Assembly (NCBI GenBank): GCA_019186965.1
Contig: JABARV010000002.1
Span: 378,737 to 442,736 of the forward strand
Source: Turneriella sp.
GTDB lineage: Bacteria; Spirochaetota; Leptospiria; Turneriellales; Turneriellaceae
Reading direction: 5' to 3'
DNA length: 64,000 nucleotides
Shown: positions 1-7,082 of the stretch, piece after piece
Position numbering within the stretch: position 1 is the stretch's first letter
Layout of the letters: each line of letters starts with the position of its first letter
The notes under the pieces: model-generated
Databases searched by the model: none
What the model was told of the DNA's origin: nothing
The model's input: the letters and a program-made list of their open reading frames with translations, nothing else
Translations under genes and position numbers: made by a program

Positions 1-576
1 AATCCAAATTTTTCCATCGTGCGTTTTGTCGATAGCGTGTGCGCCGCCAGGTTTTCCCGGTTTTACATTCACAGGAATATCAAAGGTTTCAGTTTTTCGT
101 GTTTTTAAATTAATTGCGTAAAGTTTGTTACCAAAATAATCGGCGACAAATGCACGGTCATCCGCAAGCGCCATGTCGTGGTAAAACCCGTTTGCGTACC
201 CCAAAGGAAATTCTTCGTATTTAGCTTTTGCAACAGGTACATCGCTATAGATGGTGGTATTCCTTTTTTCGATGGGACCGCTACCGTGTTCGGTGAGCCA
301 GTTGACCAAATCTTCCTTAGTAAGCGGTATAAGATGTAATTTTAAATCTTCGTCGAGTTTGAGCATCTTGGTAATTGTAGCATCCCATTCGGCCTTGGTA
401 TTGCGTATTGCAACGGGAACTCCCATCTGGTGGCACGAGGTACATCCCATAATGAGCTTTCGCTTCACTTCGCCTTCGGGTAGCGAGGCCATATAGTCCG
501 ATGAACGCACAGGTGGTTTTTCTTTGCAGGCAAAAGTTACAAGCGCAACAAGCAAAGTTAGGAGTAATTTTTTCAT
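1..576 (-). CDS. Lipoprotein with c-type haem motif and beta-propeller start (3' end outside window)
   Basis: Open from ATG at 576 to the window edge, 192 codons with no stop, so the C-terminus is missing. The N-terminus is a lipoprotein signal with lipobox T-F-A-C (Cys17). A single CXXCH haem motif, CTSCHQMG, lies at residues 45-52 within a short cytochrome-like domain. From about residue 115 the sequence (residues such as HDMALADDRAFVADYFGNK, then GGAHAIDKTHDGKIWI) looks like the first blades of a streptogramin-lyase/NHL-type propeller. Likely a periplasmic or surface redox lipoprotein; the substrate cannot be told. It lies 52 bases downstream of ubiX on the same strand. Haem motif and lipobox are seen; the propeller assignment is a moderate inference. 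Confidence 0.75.
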   Translation of the reverse strand, partial: MKKLLLTLLVALVTFACKEKPPVRSSDYMASLPEGEVKRKLIMGCTSCHQMGVPVAIRNTKAEWDATITKMLKLDEDLKLHLIPLTKEDLVNWLTEHGSGPIEKRNTTIYSDVPVAKAKYEEFPLGYANGFYHDMALADDRAFVADYFGNKLYAINLKTRKTETFDIPVNVKPGKPGGAHAIDKTHDGKIWI

Positions 577-628
577 GGCTCACACTTACAGGACGTATAA
601 GGTGTCAATCTATACAAGATAAATTTAT

Positions 629-1279
629 CTATATATCTTCTTTCCAAGGAGTAATTGTGCGTACCCCTAAACTTAAGTGTTGCAAAATACGGTCTGCCAT
701 AAAATCGTATAGGGCGTTAAGGGTTTGTGGTTTATGATAATACCCAGGCATAAGCGGCATTATTGTTGCGCCCATTTGGCTCAACGAAAACATATTTTGT
801 AGGTGGATTGTACTTAGCGGAGTTTCGCGGGGGCATAAAATGAGGGGACGCTTCTCTTTAAGCGATACATCTGCCGCACGCTCAATGAGGTTTTGGCTTA
901 AACCGTGCGCGATCGCTGCGAGGGTTTTCATACTGCACGGTAAAACAACCATTGCCGCATAATGTGCAGAGCCGCTTGCAGCGCGTGCGCCGATATCGTT
1001 GTGGGGTATGGAGGAAAAATTGTGCACCGGTTTTCTTTTTCCATAGCGCTCTTCTATAAGCTCCCAAATTTTTTCCCAAATGGAGTTGGGTGTTTTTATC
1101 TCCTGTGTGTCGAGAGAGAGAGTTGTCTCTTCTGCAAGAACTTTAAAAAAATTAGGAGAAAAAATAATATCGCTTTCCCCTTCCAGTGCGGCAAGGTGCC
1201 ACAAAAAACGGAGCGCGTACTCTGTACCCGAAGCGCCGGTAATTGCGACAATAAAACGCCGATTTATTTTTGGTTCCAC
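629..1279 (-). CDS. ubiX: Flavin prenyltransferase UbiX
   Basis: 216 aa, GTG start. The UbiX/Pad1 family makes prenylated FMN, the cofactor of UbiD-type decarboxylases in quinone biosynthesis. Evidence: N-terminal Rossmann motif AITGASGTEYALRFL (residues about 12-26), the ASGSAHYAAMVVLPCSMKTLAAIA segment corresponding to the family's G-S/C-M-K flavin and prenyl site, and the LILCPRETPLSTIHLQNM segment with the conserved PRETPL. Length matches the family. The start lies 4 bases after the stop of the upstream MBL-cNMP gene, so the two are probably co-transcribed. No ubiD partner is visible in the window. Confidence 0.93.
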   Translation of the reverse strand: MEPKINRRFIVAITGASGTEYALRFLWHLAALEGESDIIFSPNFFKVLAEETTLSLDTQEIKTPNSIWEKIWELIEERYGKRKPVHNFSSIPHNDIGARAASGSAHYAAMVVLPCSMKTLAAIAHGLSQNLIERAADVSLKEKRPLILCPRETPLSTIHLQNMFSLSQMGATIMPLMPGYYHKPQTLNALYDFMADRILQHLSLGVRTITPWKEDI

Positions 1280-1283
1280 AAAA

Positions 1284-3509
1284 TTAGAATTCGTATTGGA
1301 GTTTCATCTTGACCCCCGGATTACGATCAAAAAACTTAAGCGCATCTTCGCGGCTAATTGAATAAAGCGATACAGGTGCTTCGTTGCGAAAAGTGTATGA
1401 AAAAGTTTCACGCCCTGTTTTGAGCAAGTCTGCATGGATAACAACATCGCCACGCGAAAGTTTTCCCAACGATTCGTTACCATCGGTTACGGTGATTTCT
1501 CCTGCGCGAATAATATAAAAGTATTGGGGGCTTGAATTTGCGGGGTAAATCAACCCTGCGTCGTTTTTTTCCTCTTTTATTAACATTGATTCAAGCCATG
1601 TCTTTTGCGTTGAGGTTAAAAAGTTAAGATGTCGACTTTCTGAAATAATGTTCCACGACTCTGCATCGCGCACACGCGCTAAACGGTGTAAAATTTTTTC
1701 AAATTCCGACCCCGCGATAAAATTTAAAAATTTTTCTTTTTCGATAGAAAAAAGCGTCACCTCGGTTTCTGCAATCACATCCGCTGTGCGTAATTGGTTT
1801 GTTACGAGAGCAACTTCTCCGAAATAATCGTATGCACCGTAAATTTTTCGCGATTGCAAATCGTGTGTGCGTACAGAGACCGAGCCAAAATAAATAATGT
1901 AAAACCTATCGCCCGGTGTTCCTTTTTGTATAATGATGTCGTCTTTTTTATATTTTTCAATTTGTACAATGTCGATAAATTCTTGCGCACGCGAAATGGG
2001 CATGTCTCCAAAAAAATCTAATTGCTTGAGTGCACCTAAAATTTGCGAAGCTTTTACGTTTTCGGGCTCTGCAGCGTTAAAATAGAGCGTGTTTTCAATC
2101 CCAAATTTAGCGAGGGTAAGAAGAGTCTTTTCAGGAAAATCTTTTGCGCTAATGTGGTACACAACGATACGTTTTTTTATACCGTCGGGAAGTGAATCCA
2201 AGTATGTTACTGGCGTGTGCAAAGGAGCAATTCCCGATTCATGGTAAATGACGTCGCTATTCCACGGGAAATCACGCAACGCTTCGTAGCGTGATTGGTT
2301 TACAACTCCCAACTCTTTAAGTTTGGCGTGTATCTCTGGTTGGTTGTTGTGGTCGGATGAATATACGAACGATTGGTCTTGGAACTTTAGGCGGAACCCC
2401 ACCGTAGGTATTGAATGCAAAGTATAAAAGACATCGAACCTACCGCCGTGTATAAAAAAAGGCTGCCCCACTTTCACAGGTTTAAAAGCAAACAAACGCC
2501 GCAAGTAGCTTTCGTCGATATTTGCGAATGCTCCGTATTTTTTTAAAAAACTGCTAAGTACTGTTTCGGTAGTGTAAATTGTTACCTTTCCCTCTTCGAG
2601 AATTTTTTGGAACGTCCCTGCGTCATGGTCTGCGTGGCAGTGCGTTAAAATAATACTGTCGATAAATTTAGGATTAACGTTTGAATTTTCAAGCCACTCT
2701 GTTGTGTTAACAGGGGGATCTACCATAATACCCGAATGGTTTAGCCAGATAATAAAACCCGATGTGTTTTCATAAGGATCAAAGCCGTGGCTTGGCCCCA
2801 AACAAGTGACACCAAAAAGCGGGGGGACAAACGGTTCGTGGAGGCGTGTACCTATCCGATAAATTGTTTTAAATTCAATTTTTCCAGGGATATCCGCAAT
2901 ATGCTCGTTTCCTTTTGAAAGCGAAAAATTACCTTCGGAATTTTTTGCGACGGTTATGCCATTATAGGTAAAACGGTTGTGTTCGTTAAAAAGCCCAAAA
3001 CCTACCATATCGGAAAATTTAAATGCATCACTAAAAAATTGCATTTCGCGTTTCAATTGCGGTACTTCAAGGCCTTCCACATAATCTTGCGACACGTCTA
3101 AATTTTTTGGACCAAAAACAGCTTCGTTAAATACGGTTTTAAAACGTAAAAATTGTTCACGGCTACAAATAAGAACGGTTTTACGTTTTTTCAAAAAGAA
3201 ATTGTAGTAAATAGGGAATTCTAACTCTGCAACGCTGATTCCCTTACGCCAATTAAAAAAGTGCTCGGGTAAAACAAAAACAACAGGAACTCCCTCTGGT
3301 AAAAACATCGTGTCTTTGATTGTTTCTGGCGGGGCTCCGAATTGAAAATACCCACCGGGAGTTTGCACCAAATAGCCACCACGGGGGAGCTCGGTAACGG
3401 TATGCGTTAATTCTTTGAGAGGTTCCACTATATAATTTATTGAGGCGTTTAAAAAGCCTTCTCCACGAGCCAGCGAAAATTGAGTTTTTGCGCAGCCGGT
3501 CAAGTGCAA
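1284..3509 (-). CDS. Metallo-beta-lactamase-fold protein fused to two cyclic-nucleotide-binding-like domains
   Basis: 741 aa as drawn from a TTG start. The middle holds an MBL fold with zinc motif THCHADHDAG (H290, H292, D294, H295), followed by SSDHNNQP and YHESG segments typical of the fold. Residues about 505-605 match a cyclic-nucleotide-binding domain (GTPGDRFYIIYFGSVSV, then YFGEVALVTNQLRTADVIAE, the phosphate-binding cassette shape). A second, weaker cNMP-like barrel fills about 630-741. Probably a cytosolic hydrolase gated by cAMP/cGMP; the substrate is unknown. The start is uncertain: no ATG is available near the N-terminus and the first 20-27 residues may not be translated; a GTG at residue 28 is an alternative. 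The gene is immediately upstream of ubiX. Confidence 0.82.
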   Translation of the reverse strand: MHLTGCAKTQFSLARGEGFLNASINYIVEPLKELTHTVTELPRGGYLVQTPGGYFQFGAPPETIKDTMFLPEGVPVVFVLPEHFFNWRKGISVAELEFPIYYNFFLKKRKTVLICSREQFLRFKTVFNEAVFGPKNLDVSQDYVEGLEVPQLKREMQFFSDAFKFSDMVGFGLFNEHNRFTYNGITVAKNSEGNFSLSKGNEHIADIPGKIEFKTIYRIGTRLHEPFVPPLFGVTCLGPSHGFDPYENTSGFIIWLNHSGIMVDPPVNTTEWLENSNVNPKFIDSIILTHCHADHDAGTFQKILEEGKVTIYTTETVLSSFLKKYGAFANIDESYLRRLFAFKPVKVGQPFFIHGGRFDVFYTLHSIPTVGFRLKFQDQSFVYSSDHNNQPEIHAKLKELGVVNQSRYEALRDFPWNSDVIYHESGIAPLHTPVTYLDSLPDGIKKRIVVYHISAKDFPEKTLLTLAKFGIENTLYFNAAEPENVKASQILGALKQLDFFGDMPISRAQEFIDIVQIEKYKKDDIIIQKGTPGDRFYIIYFGSVSVRTHDLQSRKIYGAYDYFGEVALVTNQLRTADVIAETEVTLFSIEKEKFLNFIAGSEFEKILHRLARVRDAESWNIISESRHLNFLTSTQKTWLESMLIKEEKNDAGLIYPANSSPQYFYIIRAGEITVTDGNESLGKLSRGDVVIHADLLKTGRETFSYTFRNEAPVSLYSISREDALKFFDRNPGVKMKLQYEF

Positions 3510-3543
3510 TTCGGCTTGCCAGCGTGTCGAGGCTATATGCAGG

Positions 3544-3556
3544 TTATGTCACATAA
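3544..3556. repeat. Copy of the dispersed TTATGTCRCATWA intergenic motif
   Basis: TTATGTCACATAA, a near-palindrome, lies in the divergent gap between the MBL-cNMP gene and the lipoprotein starting at 3577. Related copies sit just before the HU and FlhB starts and four times in the 31-bp array at 52822-52938. Function unknown; it could be a transcription-factor site or part of a repeat family. Confidence 0.4.
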
Positions 3557-3576
3557 GGAAAATACAAAAAGATTTT

Positions 3577-4335
3577 ATGGCGCAAAAACTCATATTTTTA
3601 GTTTTAACATGCTTTAGTTTTATAACCTGTTTAGTGGGATTTTCTTGTAAAAAGGTCCCTACAATTTCGTATCTGTCGCCCCTCGACCGTACGCAAGAAG
3701 GTTTTTTAGACGCAACTACCTACCAAATTGTGAGCTTCGGCTATGCGCTTGATTTTAAAAAACCTTACGATTTAACAAAAACTTTTGTTCCTTCTGCAAT
3801 AAACGATGTTTTCGACCAAGAAGCGTTTACAGCATTTAACACACAGCACGAAAAGCTTATACGGGAAAAAAAGCCAACATCAGGAATTTTACTTTCAGCG
3901 GTACTAGCCGCCGAAGCAAATTATTTAAACCCGCAAGAGCTGGATATTAGCGTTTTAGATGAATCTATACGCGCACCCATGGAAATTAAAAGAGTACTTT
4001 TTGATAACGCGTGTACCAACGCACGTATTGTTGGGTTGTACCGCTGGATTCTCACCTACGTAGCGCAGGTAAAATTGCTCCACGGAGCAACGCTTCCTAA
4101 CGAAGCAATTGCAAAAACCAATTTAGACAAGAACTACTTTCCACCGCAAGAGTACTACACTAATGCCTCGAAGGCGTTATTAAAAAATTTGGATAACGAA
4201 ATAAAAAACCAGCATTTTCGTTACGAAATTGTCCAAGAAGTATTTTCAAAACCAGAAAAGCTTGAGTGTAAAACAGTTATCCATATCCATAAAAAACAAT
4301 TGCAGCTTTTGATGCCATTTTTAGCACCACTATAG
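3577..4335 (+). CDS. Putative lipoprotein of unknown function
   Basis: 252 aa, ATG start. The N-terminus is a lipoprotein signal: hydrophobic stretch to residue 23, lipobox V-G-F-S-C (Cys24), followed by KK. The mature part is soluble, mixed alpha/beta in character, with no motif I recognise; segments such as YQIVSFGYALDFKKPYD and EQFxxFNTQHEKLI do not identify a family. It is first in a plus-strand run (lipoprotein, MBL hydrolase, metallopeptidase, rdgB, smpB), with a 6-base gap to the next gene, so co-transcription is likely. Presumably anchored in the inner or outer membrane. The lipoprotein call is firm; the function is unknown. Confidence 0.75.
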   Translation: MAQKLIFLVLTCFSFITCLVGFSCKKVPTISYLSPLDRTQEGFLDATTYQIVSFGYALDFKKPYDLTKTFVPSAINDVFDQEAFTAFNTQHEKLIREKKPTSGILLSAVLAAEANYLNPQELDISVLDESIRAPMEIKRVLFDNACTNARIVGLYRWILTYVAQVKLLHGATLPNEAIAKTNLDKNYFPPQEYYTNASKALLKNLDNEIKNQHFRYEIVQEVFSKPEKLECKTVIHIHKKQLQLLMPFLAPL

Positions 4336-4341
4336 GCCCGC

Positions 4342-5175
4342 GTGATTCCATTTGAATATAAAGATGTCCATATCGAAGCAATTGGGCGCGGTGGAATCGA
4401 AACGTGCTACATTTTTCCGCGCTTCCAAATTGCGTTCGACACAGGGCGTTCACCCGATACGCTTGTCGATATTCCTCGAATTTTTTTAACACACGGGCAT
4501 TTAGACCACGCAGCGGGACTTCCTTATTACATTAGCCAACGTAGCCTAAAGCACCTTCCTCCTCCCGAAATATATTGTCCTTCAGAAATTGTTGAACCGC
4601 TTACACAAATTTTAAAACTTTGGCAAAAAATGGAAGGCTTTGAGTATGAAATCCAACTTAAAGGAATTGCCGTGCACGACGAGGTAAATATCCAAAAAGA
4701 TTTGCGTGTGCGGGCACTTGCCGCGCACCACCGCGTTCCAGCGCGAGGGTATGCAATTATCCGCAAGAGCAAAAAACTTAAAGCGGAGTTCTTGTCGCGT
4801 TCGGGTCGAGAGATCCAAAAAATGAAAGAGCGCGGTGAAGATATTTTTGAAGAACGCGATATTCCTCTTTTTGCGTTCTCGGGAGACTCCACAATTGAAT
4901 TTCTTATGGAAAATGAAGAGGCAAGACAGGCGACAGTCCTTTTTCACGAATGCACGTATATAGACGATAAGCGTCCTGTCTCACGCGCAAGGGAATGGGG
5001 GCACACCCACCTGGATGAAATTTTAGAGAACGAAGCGCTTTTCCAAAATGAAAAAATCGTCCTTACCCATTTTTCAAAACGGTACACGCGGAGATTTATA
5101 CACCAAGTTTTAGAGAAAAAGATAAAGAATAAAGAATTTCTTAAACGGATATTTATACTTGCGCATGACAACTAA
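4342..5175 (+). CDS. MBL-fold hydrolase, RNase Z-like
   Basis: 277 aa, GTG start 6 bases after the preceding stop. Zinc motif FLTHGHLDHAAGLPYYIS (H51, H53, D55, H56) has the tRNase Z/ELAC arrangement. Further conserved points: AAHHRVPARGYAI (third His region), FSGDSTIEFL (metal-bridging Asp), ECTYIDD, and GHTHLDEI followed by VLTHFSKRY (last His). It lacks the usual N-terminal gate region of full-length ELAC1 and is a little shorter than typical RNase Z (about 300 aa). Likely acts on tRNA 3' ends or as a related phosphodiesterase. The downstream metallopeptidase gene overlaps its end. Confidence 0.85.
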   Translation: MIPFEYKDVHIEAIGRGGIETCYIFPRFQIAFDTGRSPDTLVDIPRIFLTHGHLDHAAGLPYYISQRSLKHLPPPEIYCPSEIVEPLTQILKLWQKMEGFEYEIQLKGIAVHDEVNIQKDLRVRALAAHHRVPARGYAIIRKSKKLKAEFLSRSGREIQKMKERGEDIFEERDIPLFAFSGDSTIEFLMENEEARQATVLFHECTYIDDKRPVSRAREWGHTHLDEILENEALFQNEKIVLTHFSKRYTRRFIHQVLEKKIKNKEFLKRIFILAHDN

Positions 5176-5944
5176 TACAAACGTCGATATCCAATTTTCT
5201 AAGGGCCGATTGCGCACGGCATCGCTTAAATTACAGCCCAATGGACGCTTTCTCCTGGTTGCTCCAGAAAGCACACCGCAACATTGGATTGATTTATTCC
5301 TTAAGAAGCGGCAAAAGTGGATGCAAAAAGTACTTCTTAAAAAGAAGGAACTCTCCTCTTGGAGAAAAATAGTTCCTCATTCGTACATAAAAACTCCATA
5401 CTACACAATTTTTATTGAAGAAGATACGACGCTTAAATACCCACACTACCAATTGAAAAAAAACAATGCAGAGCGCCACACCACTTTTTTTCTGCCTTCC
5501 GAACTTTTTGGAAATTTACACCAAGAGGCGCTTTATAAAAATTTAGAAAAATATTTGCTTGCAGAACTTCTCCGTTTAGAAAGTAACCGTCTCCTCCAAC
5601 GTGCAGAGTACTGGGCAAGACGGCATAAAATTCAAGTTGCCGAATTTTTTGTACGTGCACAAAAAAGCCGGTTAGGGTACTGTACGCATAGCGACCGTAT
5701 AATGCTCAATATCCGTCTTCTTTTTACATCCGCAAAATATATAGATTATGTAATTTGCCACGAACTTGCACATACAAAACATAGAAACCATTCAAAAGAT
5801 TTTTGGGAATATTTAGAAACCCTTTATCCAAACGCTAAAAAAATAGACCGCGAACTCAACAATCCGCATTTATACGCAATGCCACGCGCTAAAAAAATTT
5901 CTGCCACCACTAAAACACTAAACAATCCTCGGAAGGCTTCGTGA
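5165..5944 (+). CDS. YgjP/DUF45-type zinc metallopeptidase-like protein
   Basis: About 259 aa from ATG 5165; a TTG at 5159 would add two residues. The C-terminal half carries CHELAHTKHRNHSKDFWEYL, the HEXXH-type zinc motif plus the third His, as in the YgjP/SprT/WSS1-like 'M48-like' DUF45 family. The preceding RLGYCTHSDRIMLNIRLL segment matches the family's WGSC-S.-G-I-.lN-.L pattern. The N-terminal half is basic. The family is conserved near nucleic-acid maintenance genes but its biochemical role is poorly defined. The gene overlaps the MBL gene by about 11 bases and rdgB by 4, so it is part of the same operon. Confidence 0.85.
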   Translation: MTTNTNVDIQFSKGRLRTASLKLQPNGRFLLVAPESTPQHWIDLFLKKRQKWMQKVLLKKKELSSWRKIVPHSYIKTPYYTIFIEEDTTLKYPHYQLKKNNAERHTTFFLPSELFGNLHQEALYKNLEKYLLAELLRLESNRLLQRAEYWARRHKIQVAEFFVRAQKSRLGYCTHSDRIMLNIRLLFTSAKYIDYVICHELAHTKHRNHSKDFWEYLETLYPNAKKIDRELNNPHLYAMPRAKKISATTKTLNNPRKAS

Positions 5945-6627
5945 AGATTTATTTTGCAACCGAAAATTTGGGCAAGCTTCGCGAGGTTGAAGCAATTTTA
6001 AAAAAAATCCTTCCGCAGTGCGAACTTTTTAGTGTGCATGACCTTACACCTAAAGAAAAAGAAAACTACATAGCAGAGGAAATCGGGGTTACTTATGCGC
6101 AAAACGCGCTCATTAAGGCACAGAGTTTAGCGCACGCACTCTCCATGCCGGCGACGTCCTTCATCCATCCATGGATTTTGGACGACGCGAAGACGGCATC
6201 CATGCCGGCGACGTCCTTCATCCATCCATGGATTTTGGCCGAAGACTCAGGATTTGAAGTTCTGTCGCTAAACGGCGAACCGGGTGTGTACTCCGCACGT
6301 TTTGCACCAAACGATAAAGAACGTATCCAAAAGGTTTTGCAGCTCTTACAAGGAAAACCGCGGCGTGCAAGGTTTGTCGCCTGTGTTACGCTACTGGAAA
6401 ATGGAAAAAACCCAATTTATTTTTTTGGGCGTAAAGAGGGTATAGTTGCTGAAGTACCTCGTGGTAAGGATGGTTTCGGATACGATCCGATTTTTATCCC
6501 CGAAGGCGCATCTAAAACATGGGGCGAAGTAACAAAAGAAGAAAAAAATGTTGATAGCCACCGCAGCCGGGCGTTTCGATTGGCTGCCGAATACATCCTT
6601 TCCAGCATGTCTCAGCATTCGCTTTAA
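5941..6627 (+). CDS. rdgB: dITP/XTP pyrophosphatase RdgB (HAM1) with an in-frame repeat insertion
   Basis: 228 aa, GTG start overlapping the previous stop (GTGA). The family removes non-canonical purine NTPs (dITP, XTP). Conserved points: TENLGKLREVEAIL (substrate loop), TYAQNALIKAQSLA, LAEDSGFEVLSLNGEPGVYSARFA (general-base Asp region), FVACVTLL, GKDGFGYDPIF and SHRSRAFR. Length exceeds the usual ~200 aa because about 33 residues sit between helix AHAL and LAEDSGFEV. That insert is a tandem peptide repeat (MPATSFIHPWIL twice) coded by a 57-bp DNA repeat. The active-site strand is intact after the insert, so the enzyme may still fold; activity is uncertain. Confidence 0.88.
   Translation: MKIYFATENLGKLREVEAILKKILPQCELFSVHDLTPKEKENYIAEEIGVTYAQNALIKAQSLAHALSMPATSFIHPWILDDAKTASMPATSFIHPWILAEDSGFEVLSLNGEPGVYSARFAPNDKERIQKVLQLLQGKPRRARFVACVTLLENGKNPIYFFGRKEGIVAEVPRGKDGFGYDPIFIPEGASKTWGEVTKEEKNVDSHRSRAFRLAAEYILSSMSQHSL
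6142..6238. repeat. 57-bp tandem direct repeat (1.7 copies) inside rdgB
   Basis: Copy 1 occupies 6142-6198; copy 2 begins at 6199 and matches the first 40 bases exactly, ending at 6238. Each unit starts TCCATGCCGGCGACGTCC and includes TCCATCCATGGATTTTGG. 57 is a multiple of three, so the rdgB frame is kept. The unit is GC-richer than its surroundings and contains a TCCATGGA palindrome, as expected for a mobile or duplicated intragenic element. Confidence 0.9.
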
Positions 6628-7082
6628 TGCCATGCATGGAAATTGCCGTCAACAGAAAGGCGCGGTTTAATTATGAAATTCTTGAAGATGTTGAAGCAGG
6701 CATTGCGCTTCAAGGGACAGAAGTTAAATCGCTACGCCAAAAAAAAGTAAATATCTCCGACGGCTACGTTGTTATCCGCAACAACGGCGTCGAGCTTATC
6801 AACTGCCGCATTGAACCTTACGAACAGGGCAATATTATGAACCACGACCCTTTGCGGCCACGCCGTCTTTTACTCAAACAAAAAGAAATCGATCGCCTAC
6901 GGGGAAAAACCAAAGAGCGTGGTTACGCACTTTTGCCGCTTAAAATCTACTTTAAAGGAAGGTACGTTAAAGTCCTCATTGGTTTAGGTAAAGGAAAAAA
7001 ATCACACGATAAAAGGCAAACAATCCGCGAAAAAGATATACGCCGCGACACCGAACGTGAAATGAAACAGTTTAGAAGTTAA
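6627..7082 (+). CDS. smpB: SsrA-binding protein SmpB
   Basis: 151 aa, start overlapping the rdgB stop (TAATG). SmpB binds tmRNA for ribosome rescue. Family features in order: AVNRKARFNYEILEDVEAG, IALQGTEVKSLRQKKVNISDGY, the LLLKQKEIDRLRGKTKERG segment, LPLKIYFKGRYVKVLIGLGKGKK and the basic C-terminal tail with DKRQTIREKDIRRD. Length is typical. Converges with the spiro-SPASM gene, overlapping it by 11 bases at the 3' ends. No ssrA gene was seen in the window. Confidence 0.96.
   Translation: MPCMEIAVNRKARFNYEILEDVEAGIALQGTEVKSLRQKKVNISDGYVVIRNNGVELINCRIEPYEQGNIMNHDPLRPRRLLLKQKEIDRLRGKTKERGYALLPLKIYFKGRYVKVLIGLGKGKKSHDKRQTIREKDIRRDTEREMKQFRS

Noticed and set aside
3477-3509. LTGC near the N-terminus of the MBL-cNMP protein as a lipobox
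   Set aside because: No basic n-region or hydrophobic core precedes it, and the domains are cytosolic types.
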